From positions 930,001 to 994,000 of the forward strand of contig JADKJE010000001.1 in the NCBI GenBank assembly GCA_016722515.1: a DNA stretch of 64,000 nt, given 5' to 3'. This DNA is from Alphaproteobacteria bacterium. GTDB lineage: Bacteria; Pseudomonadota; Alphaproteobacteria; Rickettsiales; JADKJE01. Position 1 is the first letter of the stretch. Every line of letters starts with the position of its first letter. The notes under the pieces are model-generated. The model ran no database searches and had not been told where the DNA came from. It saw only the letters and a program-made list of their open reading frames with translations. The position numbers and the translations under genes are program-made. This document shows positions 55,664 to 64,000 of this stretch, piece after piece.

Positions 55664-56712
55664 CCAATTGATTCCCTGAGTTTTTTGTCGATAATTTTAT
55701 CAATCTGCACCGCCACATGATCATCCATGCGACCTAACTTACCATAAAAAACATTCACACCTTTACAGCGTATGGCAATATCGTCATCAACAGCATGATC
55801 CAGTACCAGTGTACTACCAACTTTGATATTAGCAACATCGGAAAGATTCACCATTTTACTGTGAAGTACAGCCTCCAGTTGCATTTTGGAGTGGCCTATT
55901 TCACGCTCCACATGCGCTTCCCATACCGTATCATTACCATATTTTTCGCCGATAAAGACCTGGGTCAATAAATCACGGATTGGTTCAAGCGTCACATGAG
56001 GAAATAATATTTCGATATTACCGCCACGCTCTTCCATATCCACCCGCAACTGTAATAATATCACAGCATCAGCCGGTCTTGCAATGGTTGCAAAGCGTGG
56101 ATTGGTTTCTAACCGTTCAAATTTAAAAGTAGCCGGAGTTAGCGGGTCAAAGGCCGCACCAATATCAATAAGCAGCAATTCCGAAACATAACGCATGATC
56201 GATTGTTCAATCGTCGTATAAGGCCTGCCTTCAATTTTGATCGGTTGCGTTGATTTTCTGCCGCCAAACAAGACTTCCACCATCGAATAAACAAGCGCTG
56301 TATCAATGGTCATCAACCCCATATTATTCCACTCGATGGCCCTAAACATCGTCAGCAATGATGGCATCGGAATAGAATTAATATAATCACCAAAACGCAT
56401 GGAGGTAATAGAAGCAATTTCAATCTCGACATTATCTGCCGTAAAATTTCTCATACTGGTCGACGCCATGCGAACAAAACGATCAAAGACCACCTCAAGC
56501 ATTGGCAAGCGCTCATAGGTTAAAAGGGCTTTATCAAGCATTGCTTGAATGCCAACAACCTGTCCTTCCGTTTGACCTCCGGCATCAAGGCCTAATAAAT
56601 GGTCAATCTCATCTTGACGCATTGCCCGAGTAGGCTGTGCATCCCCATCCATCATCCTCTCGATCGGAGCGATACCTTCTGATGTTGCTTGCTTGATCTG
56701 TTCTTCTCCCAT
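55657..56712 (-). CDS. fliM: Flagellar motor switch protein FliM
   Basis: FliM is the C-ring protein that binds phospho-CheY. The N-terminal binding peptide is visible as QDEIDHLLG; the middle CheC-like domain has the GGRKSTQP and YTTIEQSIMRYVSELLL regions. The C-terminal SpoA domain reads LSDVANIKVGSTLVLDHAVDDDIAIRCKGVNVFYGKLG. At 351 residues it is full length. It follows fliL by 12 bases. Confidence 0.94.
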   Translation of the reverse strand: MGEEQIKQATSEGIAPIERMMDGDAQPTRAMRQDEIDHLLGLDAGGQTEGQVVGIQAMLDKALLTYERLPMLEVVFDRFVRMASTSMRNFTADNVEIEIASITSMRFGDYINSIPMPSLLTMFRAIEWNNMGLMTIDTALVYSMVEVLFGGRKSTQPIKIEGRPYTTIEQSIMRYVSELLLIDIGAAFDPLTPATFKFERLETNPRFATIARPADAVILLQLRVDMEERGGNIEILFPHVTLEPIRDLLTQVFIGEKYGNDTVWEAHVEREIGHSKMQLEAVLHSKMVNLSDVANIKVGSTLVLDHAVDDDIAIRCKGVNVFYGKLGRMDDHVAVQIDKIIDKKLRESIGC

Positions 56713-56724
56713 CCCCCACCTCTC

Positions 56725-57315
56725 TTATTGAACAAAAAATTCTCGGAAAAGAATATCATTCACTTTAGCAGGATACACGATTTTATTTAATCTAAGCAAG
56801 AGCTCTTGACGTAAATGGTACATGCCAGCGGAACCTCTTAAATCTTCCTGACGTAATTCACGAAGATAAATTTGAAAAATATCACGAATCCTAAGCATAT
56901 TGTCTTCGATAGCCGCAACTTGAGCATCATCAGGTAATTCAAGTGCAATTTTCATTTTCAAAAACGATTGTTGCTTATGGGCTGTATTCAAATTGACAAT
57001 GAATTCATCCATATCGTAATAGAAAACATTTCCCGGACCAGCTTGAAGGCGGTCTGATGTTTTATCATTTTTACCCTTTTTATCACCATGATTCTCCGTA
57101 GCCGCTTTTTCATGTTTGGCCGAAGAAGAGTCTTCCTTTTTACTGCTAGAAAGCACACCGGAAAACAACACGCCCCCCACAGCACCACCTAACACAACCA
57201 CAGCTGCAATCACTATTATAATAAGCTTTTTCTTACTCGAACCCGCCTGAGAATGCCCCTCTTTATCGCCAGCATTGCTTTCATCTAATTCTTTTTTATC
57301 TTCATGATCTGCCAT
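56725..57315 (-). CDS. fliL: Flagellar basal body protein FliL
   Basis: A single-pass inner-membrane protein near the stator. An acidic cytoplasmic start is followed by a Lys-flanked helix (LIIIVIAAVVVLGGAVGGVLF), a charged Ser/Lys/Glu linker and the conserved periplasmic domain with VFYYDMDEFIVNLN and QSFLKMKIALEL, ending in LFREFFVQ. Length 196 residues. It is the first gene of the minus-strand unit fliL-fliM-DUF6468-motE. Confidence 0.92.
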   Translation of the reverse strand: MADHEDKKELDESNAGDKEGHSQAGSSKKKLIIIVIAAVVVLGGAVGGVLFSGVLSSSKKEDSSSAKHEKAATENHGDKKGKNDKTSDRLQAGPGNVFYYDMDEFIVNLNTAHKQQSFLKMKIALELPDDAQVAAIEDNMLRIRDIFQIYLRELRQEDLRGSAGMYHLRQELLLRLNKIVYPAKVNDILFREFFVQ

Positions 57316-57485
57316 TGCGTCCTCTTCTCACTTTATAACTAATTTTATATCACTACATATCTGCACCCGATTTATCTATCATAAAAAGAAATTCAAATTT
57401 TTCCTATCAAATTTTTAATGAACAACAATCAATCCGGTTTTTGCACTTTCTCACAGCGCATTATTTATCCAGACGCTTCCCATCT

Positions 57486-57501
57486 TGGCATGATTCTTGC
57501 T
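57486..57501 (+). promoter_or_regulatory. Sigma-54 (RpoN) promoter of the flgF operon
   Basis: TGGCATGATTCTTGCT matches the -24/-12 consensus TGGCACG-N4-TTGCW at all but one position with exact spacing. It lies 35 bases before the flgF ATG. Flagellar rod and hook genes are classical RpoN targets in alphaproteobacteria. Confidence 0.8.
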
Positions 57502-57536
57502 TGTTATCCTGTGATTGAAACAAATGTTAGATTGAT

Positions 57537-58259
57537 ATGGATAATACAAATTATATTGCTCTTTCTCGTGAATTAAGCCTGGCACGCAAGCAGGAGACCA
57601 TTGCGAATAATATTGCTAACAGCAACACACTCGGTTACCGCGGTGAAAAAATGCTTTTTGATACCTATCTGATAAAGCAATCCAAGGGGGAAAAAATTGC
57701 CTTCAGTCATGATGTGGCTACCGTTATAGATCCTTCCATTGGCAGCTTTAAAACAACCGATCGTGACTTGGATGTTGCTATCAATGGTCCTGGATATTTT
57801 AAAGTAAGCACACCACAAGGCGTTCGATATACCCGTGTAGGAAGCTTCCAAATTGACCAAACCGGTGCCTTAGTCACGGGACAAGGTTATCGTGTTCTTG
57901 ACCCCAATAATCAACCCATTACGTTCCAAGATGAAGATTCCCAATTCAAAATTTGTGAAGATGGCTTGATCAAAGTAGGAGAAGAAGAGCGAGGCCAAAT
58001 TGGCATTGTTCATTTTAATGATGAACATTTAATGGAAAAAGCAGGCCATACACTTTATCGAACAGCCCAACCGGAATTACCCCAAGACGAAAACGTGCGT
58101 TTAACTCAGGGAGTACTTGAAGAATCCAATGTCATTCCGGTCAAGGAAATGACCAACATGCTCGAAACCACCCGCAGCGTTACAACACTCAGCAATTTAA
58201 TTCGTTCTGCTGATGAAATGGAACGCGGTGCAGTTCAAAAATTATCACAATCACAATAG
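57537..58259 (+). CDS. flgF: Flagellar basal-body rod protein FlgF
   Basis: A proximal-rod subunit of the flagellum. It has the rod N-terminus ARKQETIANNIANSNTLGYRGEKMLFDTYL, the central motif AINGPGYFKVSTPQGVRYTRVGSF and the C-terminal QGVLEESNVIPVKEMTNMLETTR, the standard layout of flagellar axial proteins. At 240 residues and just before flgG, FlgF is favoured over FlgG. It is the first gene behind a sigma-54-type promoter. Confidence 0.93.
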   Translation: MDNTNYIALSRELSLARKQETIANNIANSNTLGYRGEKMLFDTYLIKQSKGEKIAFSHDVATVIDPSIGSFKTTDRDLDVAINGPGYFKVSTPQGVRYTRVGSFQIDQTGALVTGQGYRVLDPNNQPITFQDEDSQFKICEDGLIKVGEEERGQIGIVHFNDEHLMEKAGHTLYRTAQPELPQDENVRLTQGVLEESNVIPVKEMTNMLETTRSVTTLSNLIRSADEMERGAVQKLSQSQ

Positions 58260-58274
58260 AAGAGGAAACACACG

Positions 58275-59069
58275 ATGGCCATGAGATCACTTAGTATAGC
58301 AGCAACAGGACTACAAGCCCAGCAGCTCCATGTGGAGGTAATATCGAACAATATCGCCAACATTAACACGAACGGCTTTAAGCGGCAGGAAGTTGAATTC
58401 CAGGACTTGCTGTATCAAAATGTTCAGCGTGCGGGAACCAATACATCTGATTCTGGCACTGTTATTCCTGCAGGCATTCAATTGGGGCTTGGTGTAAATG
58501 CCGGATCAGTCTATCGTATTTTTCAGCAAGGGACCATGAACCTAACTGGTGGAAAATATGACGTCGCCATTCAAGGTCGCGGTTTCTTTAAAATTGAACT
58601 ACCTACTGGCGATTTTGCCTATACACGTGCCGGATCGTTCCAACCCAATACCGATGGCGACCTCGTCACACCGGAAGGTTACAAACTATCGCCAGGCATT
58701 AACATACCTGGCGATACGGTCGATGTCACCATCAGCCCACAGGGTGAAGTATCTGTTTTACAGATGGGACAAAACGCCGCAACCAGTGCCGGTAAAATTG
58801 ATTTTCAATCCTTCATCAACGAAGCAGGATTGGAAGGCATTGGTGACAACCTCTTCCGCGAAACAGCGGCATCTGGTCCTCCCATTGATATTACGGCTGG
58901 CGATGCAGGAGCAGGAACATTTTTGCAAGGCTATCTTGAAGCCTCTAACGTTGACCCGGTCACAGAGCTGACTAATCTTATTACCGCACAGCGAGGATAC
59001 GAGTTTAATTCAAAAGTTATTTCGGCTTCCGATGATATGATGAAAACGATCAACGAAATTCGTAACTAA
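58275..59069 (+). CDS. flgG: Flagellar distal rod protein FlgG
   Basis: FlgG builds the distal rod, the drive shaft of the flagellum. The 264 residues start MAMRSLSIAATGLQAQQ and contain ISNNIANINTNGFKRQ, DVAIQGRGFFKIELPTGDFAYTRAGSF and the C-terminal EASNVDPVTELTNLITAQRGYEFNSK, all close to the family consensus. AGAGGA lies upstream of the ATG. The gap to flgF is 15 bases. Confidence 0.97.
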   Translation: MAMRSLSIAATGLQAQQLHVEVISNNIANINTNGFKRQEVEFQDLLYQNVQRAGTNTSDSGTVIPAGIQLGLGVNAGSVYRIFQQGTMNLTGGKYDVAIQGRGFFKIELPTGDFAYTRAGSFQPNTDGDLVTPEGYKLSPGINIPGDTVDVTISPQGEVSVLQMGQNAATSAGKIDFQSFINEAGLEGIGDNLFRETAASGPPIDITAGDAGAGTFLQGYLEASNVDPVTELTNLITAQRGYEFNSKVISASDDMMKTINEIRN

Positions 59070-59106
59070 GTTGAATAAATTTGCTATACTGGCATATGGG
59101 GGATCT

Positions 59107-59814
59107 ATGATTAAGGTATGTATTGTGGGATTATGGGGGATGATGCTTATGCTTTCCGAAGCCGCTTTGGCTGAAGGAAGCGAGCATCAGTCTCAGCTTG
59201 AAGAACAAATCTCAACGGCTATTGCCGATGAGATAGGTGCCGACCGCATTAGCATTCATCTTGATCATACCCCCGCCACTTTGTCTCAATCACTGGATCA
59301 ACCAGTGCTTGCTGTGAATCATGTGGATCGTTCAAAACATACATTTGATATCACAATAACCTATCCTGCTGCCAGTGAATCCTCCTCCTTGCCGGCAGAT
59401 CATTTGAAAGGTAGCTATGATACGTGGAAACAGGTGCCCTTGGTAAAAATACCGATTGAAAAAGGTCAAGTCATTCATGAAGAATCCCTCACCACTCAAT
59501 GGGTAAAAACGTCAACGGTTCCTCACGACACTGCCACCCAAATGTCGCAGATAACCAATAGCGTTGCCAAACGCTCGCTTGCAGAAGGAAAATGGGTCCG
59601 CACCCGAGACATCGAACAACCAGTATTAGTCAAACGCAATGACCTGGTAACGATTCTCTATAAAACACAGAATCTCACTCTTCAATCACAGGCTATTGCA
59701 CTTGAAGATGGATCAAAAGGCGATCGCATCCGTTTGAAAAACGCAGAAAGCAAAAAAGAATTCATGGGTATTGTTGATGACCAGCATACCGTCCTTATTC
59801 CAACATCAGGTTAA
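59107..59814 (+). CDS. flgA: Flagella basal body P-ring formation protein FlgA
   Basis: A periplasmic chaperone for P-ring assembly. The start at ATG 59107 follows GGGGGA and gives a signal peptide MIKVCIVGLWGMMLMLSEAALA; a TTG at 59071 is in frame but less likely. The C-terminal SAF domain starts at VPLVKIPIEKGQVIHEESLTTQWV and continues through a beta-clip region ending with FMGIVDDQHTVLI. About 235 residues. It lies between flgG and flgH, the usual alphaproteobacterial order. Confidence 0.9.
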   Translation: MIKVCIVGLWGMMLMLSEAALAEGSEHQSQLEEQISTAIADEIGADRISIHLDHTPATLSQSLDQPVLAVNHVDRSKHTFDITITYPAASESSSLPADHLKGSYDTWKQVPLVKIPIEKGQVIHEESLTTQWVKTSTVPHDTATQMSQITNSVAKRSLAEGKWVRTRDIEQPVLVKRNDLVTILYKTQNLTLQSQAIALEDGSKGDRIRLKNAESKKEFMGIVDDQHTVLIPTSG

Positions 59815-59817
59815 ACC

Positions 59818-60579
59818 ATGCAACGTTACCCCATTTTTTATTCCGTTCTATCATGTATGTCACTGATCTTTACCCTATCTGGCTGTCAAACTGCGCTGGA
59901 CAGGCTTAACCATGTAGGCGATACCCCACAGATGCACCCCATCGAAAATGCATTTGCCGAAGGCGTTGATAAAAAGATCGAATGGCCAGAGGAAGATTTG
60001 CAGACTCCTCAACCCCGTATGGCCAATTCGCTATGGCAACATAATTCTCGCTATTTTTTCCAGGATCAGAAGGCCAGGCGGATTGGCGATATTTTAAAGG
60101 TGAAGGTAAAATTTAAAGATAAAGCTGAATTAAACAACCAAAGCACACGTAACCGCACCACCAAAGAAACCTTAGGAGCCCCCAATATTTTAGGGCTTGA
60201 TAAAGGTCTTACCAAATTAATGCCCGGCAAACAGGATCTTACTTCCTTACTTGATATCAGTGGTTCTAATAATAATTTGGGCAATGGTGCCGTTAAACGC
60301 GGAGAAAATCTTGAGACCGAAATTGCCGCACTGGTAACCCAGATTTTGCCTAATGGCAATCTGGTAATTCGTGGCAAACAGGAAGTACGTATCAATTTTG
60401 AAGTTCGCGAAATCACCATTGATGGCATCGTCAGGCCTGATGATATCAGTTCTGAAAATTCAGTTGGTGCCGATCAAATTGCAGAAGCCCGTATTTCATA
60501 CGGCGGACGCGGACAAATCACAGATGTCCAACAACCGCGATATGGTACGCAGCTGTTAGATATTATTGCACCTTTCTAA
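59818..60579 (+). CDS. flgH: Flagellar L-ring protein FlgH
   Basis: The outer-membrane L-ring lipoprotein. A signal peptide ends in the lipobox LSGC (C22). The family block NSLWQHNSRYFFQDQKARRIGDIL is present, then GENLETEIAALVTQILPNGNLVIRGKQEV and the final GRGQITDVQQPRYGTQLLDIIAPF. At 253 residues it is full length. The gap to flgA is three bases. It ends the flgF-flgG-flgA-flgH unit. Confidence 0.95.
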   Translation: MQRYPIFYSVLSCMSLIFTLSGCQTALDRLNHVGDTPQMHPIENAFAEGVDKKIEWPEEDLQTPQPRMANSLWQHNSRYFFQDQKARRIGDILKVKVKFKDKAELNNQSTRNRTTKETLGAPNILGLDKGLTKLMPGKQDLTSLLDISGSNNNLGNGAVKRGENLETEIAALVTQILPNGNLVIRGKQEVRINFEVREITIDGIVRPDDISSENSVGADQIAEARISYGGRGQITDVQQPRYGTQLLDIIAPF

Positions 60580-60623
60580 AAACTCTAGCACAATAAGAAG
60601 AATGATCGAGAGGGAGAACATTC

Positions 60624-63209
60624 ATGCATCGTCGTTACGTAGAGCATCGAGAAAATTTTAAGACAGATTTCAAACGTCGTTTTTACGGAGTTGAGACTTA
60701 TAAAATAACCATGTTATTTCTTGGAATTTTTGGGCTACTGACCGCACTTTATTTTTGGTTTGATCAAGGCAATCCGTTTCTCTTTTACACTAGTCTTTCA
60801 ATTTTTGCAGGCCTTTACGTCGTGATTCTTTACTGGCAAATGCACATGAATGATATCATCATGGCAACCGAGTTCCAGTCGGCTTTATTTGCTAGTGCTT
60901 CACGCCTTAATGCCAATTTCAGCCTGATTGTACGCCAGGATGGAACTATCGTGTATGCCGATGAGGATTATTTTCAGTATTTTAATCAAGATCTGCATGA
61001 CGGCCATACGGGTATTTCTGCACTAGTGGATAATCCAGCCGTTGAACAACCAACCAGAGAATTGATTATTAATGCTATCAATTCCGGTAAAGTCTCAGCA
61101 CTTGAATGCCGATTAAGTATTGCTCTTACGCCACAAAAACCAAAAGAAATCACCGTTGAACCATTCACGCTTTTTGTCAAACCGATCACACGCCCTTCAG
61201 GATATTGTTTTATTGCTGGCCACCATCTTCCTAATCGCGTTGATAATACCACTGAAATTCTCGATGTGCTCGACACAGCCTGCCTGATACTGGATGCCGA
61301 GGGAGTCATTACCTACCATAATTCCTACTTACATATTTTATTGGGTTACCCCAACAACCATTCATTTTCAAAAACGCACCTGTTGGATTTTGCCAGTGAT
61401 CCAGCCAGTATCAAGGATATTTTGTCTGCACCAGCATGGCATGGAACCTTGTCATTCCATAAAAAAAATGGTGAATTAGTCGAACGAAGTGTGCACAGCG
61501 TCAGACAAACAATAGACGATCATAAGGTTCGTATTTGTCTGGTGCTTTCTCCTGTTTATTTTTTACCTCCTAAAGCAGAAATACTTGCTCCGGCAACGAC
61601 CGCAACGGTCGCGTCTCCTTCCTATACTGCGGATACTTCAACGATTGAAGAATGTGTAAAATCTTTTCCCATTGCCAGTATTATCATCGATGAAGATGGC
61701 TCCCTTATCTGTTCAAACAAAAGCTTCCGTGATTTATTAAAATTGGATGAATCACAAACGACCCCCATAAAAATTCAGGATATTGCACATCTCAATACAC
61801 GCCACCTGGTGGATTCGTTGTTGGCAGGCCATGCCCAACCTTTCCCTTTAGAATTACATTTTATGTCAGGAGGCATTATTCCTACTTTTGCTTACGCAAA
61901 TCAGATCAGTGGCCATTCGCAAGAACATCGTTCACGTAAATATATTCTTTTCTTTATTGATATTTCCGATCGTAAAGAGCTGGAACAACGCATGAATCAA
62001 ACCCAGAAAATGCAGGCTATTGGCCAGCTTGCCGGAGGCATTGCCCACGATTTTAACAATTTGCTGACAGCTATGCTTGGTTTTTGTGATTTGTTACTGC
62101 AAAAGCATCCTGCTGGTGACCCATCGTTTGTTGAAATCATGCAAATCAAACAAAACTCTACGCGCGCCGCTAACCTCGTGCAGCAGCTTTTGGCATTTTC
62201 ACGCAGGCAGACACTTCGTCCAACGGTCATGGATATCACGGATGTTCTAGGTGAACTTACGAATTTGCTACGCCGTTTAATTGGTGAAAACATAGAATTA
62301 AAAATGCACCATGAACGAAATATTTGGTTAGCAAAAGTAGATCAAAGCCAGCTTGAACAAGTCATTATTAACCTGGCAGTTAATGCCAGGGATGCGATGA
62401 ATGATGGTGGAAAACTTGAGATCACTACACAAAATGTGACCATCGGCAAAGAATTTTTGATTACTCCAGACATGGTGATGCCTACGGCAGATGACAAAGC
62501 TATCGCAGGTGAATTTGTGCTGGTGCAAATCAAAGATACCGGTCATGGTATCCCATCAGATATTATCACTAAAATTTTTGAACCCTTCTTCTCTACCAAA
62601 GAAGTTGGATCAGGAACCGGACTAGGACTGGCTACTGTTTACGGCATTATCAAGCAAACTGACGGACATATTATTGTCCAAAGTTCACCTGGCAATGGCA
62701 CTATTTTTAGCCTTTTGTTCAAAAGACATATAGCCGAAGCAGGAGACGAGCAAGGTGATAAACAGGAAACCTCAGGAGCTACCAATCTAGGTACCAGCAC
62801 ATTAAATAATGACCTCACCGGTGAAGGCATTATTTTACTGGTGGAAGATGAAGCTGCAGTACGCGCATTTGCAGCACGTGCTTTATCCAATAAAGGCTAC
62901 ACAGTTTTAGAAGCTGGAACGGGGGAAGCTGCGCTTTCCATCGTTGAAAAACGTGGCAAAGATATCCAGATTATTATTTCCGATGTCGTCATGCCGGGTC
63001 TCAATGGCCCTGCCATGGTTGAGCGAGCCAAACGGATATTCCCGCATCTCAAGATTATTTTCATCTCCGGTTATGCTGAGGAAGGATTGGTAGGATCGTT
63101 CCAAATCCGCAAAAAATATCACTTCCTGCCCAAGCCATTCACGCTTAAACAATTAGCATCTAAAGTAAAAGAAGTATCCTTGGAGAAGGAAGACACATCC
63201 GAAGCGTAA
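60624..63209 (+). CDS. cckA: Hybrid histidine kinase CckA
   Basis: CckA is the kinase and phosphatase that controls the response regulator CtrA and hence cell cycle and motility in alphaproteobacteria. Two transmembrane helices lie at about residues 30-75; PAS-like regions follow (about 95-215, 220-310 and 345-440). The HisKA domain has GGIAHDFNNLL with H475, the ATPase domain has DTGHGIPSD and GTGLGLATV, and a receiver domain carries D787 in ISDVVMPG. All phosphotransfer residues are present. GGGAG lies before the ATG. CtrA and ChpT are not in the window. The position directly after the flagellar genes fits its role. Confidence 0.92.
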   Translation: MHRRYVEHRENFKTDFKRRFYGVETYKITMLFLGIFGLLTALYFWFDQGNPFLFYTSLSIFAGLYVVILYWQMHMNDIIMATEFQSALFASASRLNANFSLIVRQDGTIVYADEDYFQYFNQDLHDGHTGISALVDNPAVEQPTRELIINAINSGKVSALECRLSIALTPQKPKEITVEPFTLFVKPITRPSGYCFIAGHHLPNRVDNTTEILDVLDTACLILDAEGVITYHNSYLHILLGYPNNHSFSKTHLLDFASDPASIKDILSAPAWHGTLSFHKKNGELVERSVHSVRQTIDDHKVRICLVLSPVYFLPPKAEILAPATTATVASPSYTADTSTIEECVKSFPIASIIIDEDGSLICSNKSFRDLLKLDESQTTPIKIQDIAHLNTRHLVDSLLAGHAQPFPLELHFMSGGIIPTFAYANQISGHSQEHRSRKYILFFIDISDRKELEQRMNQTQKMQAIGQLAGGIAHDFNNLLTAMLGFCDLLLQKHPAGDPSFVEIMQIKQNSTRAANLVQQLLAFSRRQTLRPTVMDITDVLGELTNLLRRLIGENIELKMHHERNIWLAKVDQSQLEQVIINLAVNARDAMNDGGKLEITTQNVTIGKEFLITPDMVMPTADDKAIAGEFVLVQIKDTGHGIPSDIITKIFEPFFSTKEVGSGTGLGLATVYGIIKQTDGHIIVQSSPGNGTIFSLLFKRHIAEAGDEQGDKQETSGATNLGTSTLNNDLTGEGIILLVEDEAAVRAFAARALSNKGYTVLEAGTGEAALSIVEKRGKDIQIIISDVVMPGLNGPAMVERAKRIFPHLKIIFISGYAEEGLVGSFQIRKKYHFLPKPFTLKQLASKVKEVSLEKEDTSEA

Positions 63210-63234
63210 GATGCATGATTTATCGAGTCCCTTT

Positions 63235-63258
63235 CCACCCCAGATTCATGCTAAAGAA
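63235..63258 (-). repeat. Partial copy of the palindromic element at 8643-8710
   Basis: This 24-base stretch matches the reverse complement of 8679-8702 at 23 of 24 positions (core CCCAGATTCATGCT). The second arm of the hairpin is not preserved, so this looks like a decayed or partial copy, in the spacer after cckA. Confidence 0.6.
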
Positions 63259-63325
63259 TCAAGCTACTCCCCGTGGACAGAGATGAGATTTTGCTATCCA
63301 AGAAGATTCTAGTCGTGGCTTTCCA

Positions 63326-64000
63326 TTATAACAAATGATGCGCCAGCAAATAATGTTTAATCATCAACAAATCCTGCCATGCCTCACGTTTTTGGGATGG
63401 CTGTCTTAATAAATAAGAGGGATGGAAGAGTATGGCGGTTTTGATGGGTTTTTCCAGGTAAGGATTAGAGTATTCATAAAATTTCCCCCGCAATTTAGTA
63501 ATGCCCTGCGGCGTATTAAGTAACGTTTTGGTTGCAACACTTCCCGATAAAATAAGCAATGACGGCTTAACCAGGGCAATGTGTTTTTGCACAAATGGCT
63601 CACATATCGACAATTCATCAGCCGATGGATTGCGATTGCCAGGAGGTCGCCAAAAAAGAGTGTTACTGATATAAATATTGGTTTTACGGCTCAGTCCAAT
63701 TGATTCAAGCATTTTATCAAGCAACTTACCACTGACACCACAAAAAGGAATGCCTTGCTGATCCTCATCGGCACCAGGCGCTTCGCCCACGAGCATAATT
63801 TTAGCGCTTGGCACTCCATCTGAAAAGACTGTGTTAGTCGCTGTTTTTTTGAGGCTGCATCCGTCAAATGCAAGAAGGGAGGCTTTTAACTCATCAATGC
63901 TTGAGGCTTTTTCTACCAGGTCAGTGGCCAGCTTGCGCGACGCAGACGGGCCATCCGTAAAGGGCGATACGGCTGCTGCAGACGGGTATATCAATGGCGC
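63326..64000 (-). CDS. Uracil-DNA glycosylase, family 4/5 (5' end outside window)
   Basis: This iron-sulfur uracil-DNA glycosylase removes uracil from DNA. Motif A is MLVGEAPGADEDQQGIPF, motif B near the end is HPSYLLR, and likely cluster cysteines occur in DGCSLKK and ICEPFV. The frame is open to the right edge; the first codons seen are Ala/Pro-rich, as in the N-terminal part of alphaproteobacterial members, so the gene probably extends outside. Family 4 is the most likely type. Confidence 0.9.
   Translation of the reverse strand, partial: APLIYPSAAAVSPFTDGPSASRKLATDLVEKASSIDELKASLLAFDGCSLKKTATNTVFSDGVPSAKIMLVGEAPGADEDQQGIPFCGVSGKLLDKMLESIGLSRKTNIYISNTLFWRPPGNRNPSADELSICEPFVQKHIALVKPSLLILSGSVATKTLLNTPQGITKLRGKFYEYSNPYLEKPIKTAILFHPSYLLRQPSQKREAWQDLLMIKHYLLAHHLL

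Noticed and set aside
1..64000. CRISPR arrays, transposase genes, prophage or rRNA
   Set aside because: No regularly spaced repeats, IS ends, phage structural genes or rRNA sequences were seen.

Overview
The window is chromosomal DNA of an alphaproteobacterium of moderately low GC (roughly low 40s percent by eye, not computed). The assignment rests on combinations that are characteristic of the class: the CckA hybrid kinase, the aroA-cmk-rpsA-sppA-ihfB block, rne divergent from an amidase and PBP1A, a flagellar block with a MotE-like protein and a DUF6468-like protein beside FliM, and pdhA-pdhB-pdhC-lpd. Several large eukaryote-like or orphan proteins and signs of gene decay fit a host-associated lineage (Holosporales-like is one option), but the window alone does not prove this.

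Layout. 1-7.6 kb: the end of recQ, a collapsed ABC exporter pseudogene next to an intact tandem paralog, an Asp/Glu racemase-like gene with a VOC gene, a frameshifted PP2C-like gene, and an Smr gene. 7.7-13 kb: rluC (frameshifted), psd, a LOG-family gene, tRNA-Val(GAC), a 554-residue PP2C-like protein with rearranged motif order, and two small envelope proteins. 13-17 kb: an overlapping purM-purN-folK-folP cluster converging on lipA. 17-27 kb: a large orphan protein, then the pyruvate dehydrogenase operon pdhA-pdhB-GNAT-pdhC-lpd(frameshifted)-GDPD-like. 27-35.6 kb: metZ, a small secreted protein, argG, a BON lipoprotein, dnaJ, dnaK and a sensor kinase. 35.7-49.4 kb: comM, then a long minus-strand run: rne, aroA, cmk, rpsA, sppA, ihfB, an AsmA-like gene, purU and glnA. 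49.8-54.4 kb: amidase and PBP1A, then a decayed stretch with a filamentous-haemagglutinin remnant. 54.4-63.2 kb: two divergent flagellar groups (fliL-fliM-DUF6468-motE and flgF-flgG-flgA-flgH, the latter behind a sigma-54-type promoter), then cckA. The window ends inside a uracil-DNA glycosylase gene.

The most unusual content is the pair of PP2C-like proteins. In both, the metal-binding DGHGG/DGNGG strand and helix, normally near the N-terminus of the fold, lie after the final DN motif. Three genes (rluC, lpd and the smaller PP2C-like gene) are broken by apparent one-base indels, which may be real decay or base-call error. Two intergenic palindromes share a nested GTTCC/GGAAC architecture, and part of one recurs about 55 kb away.
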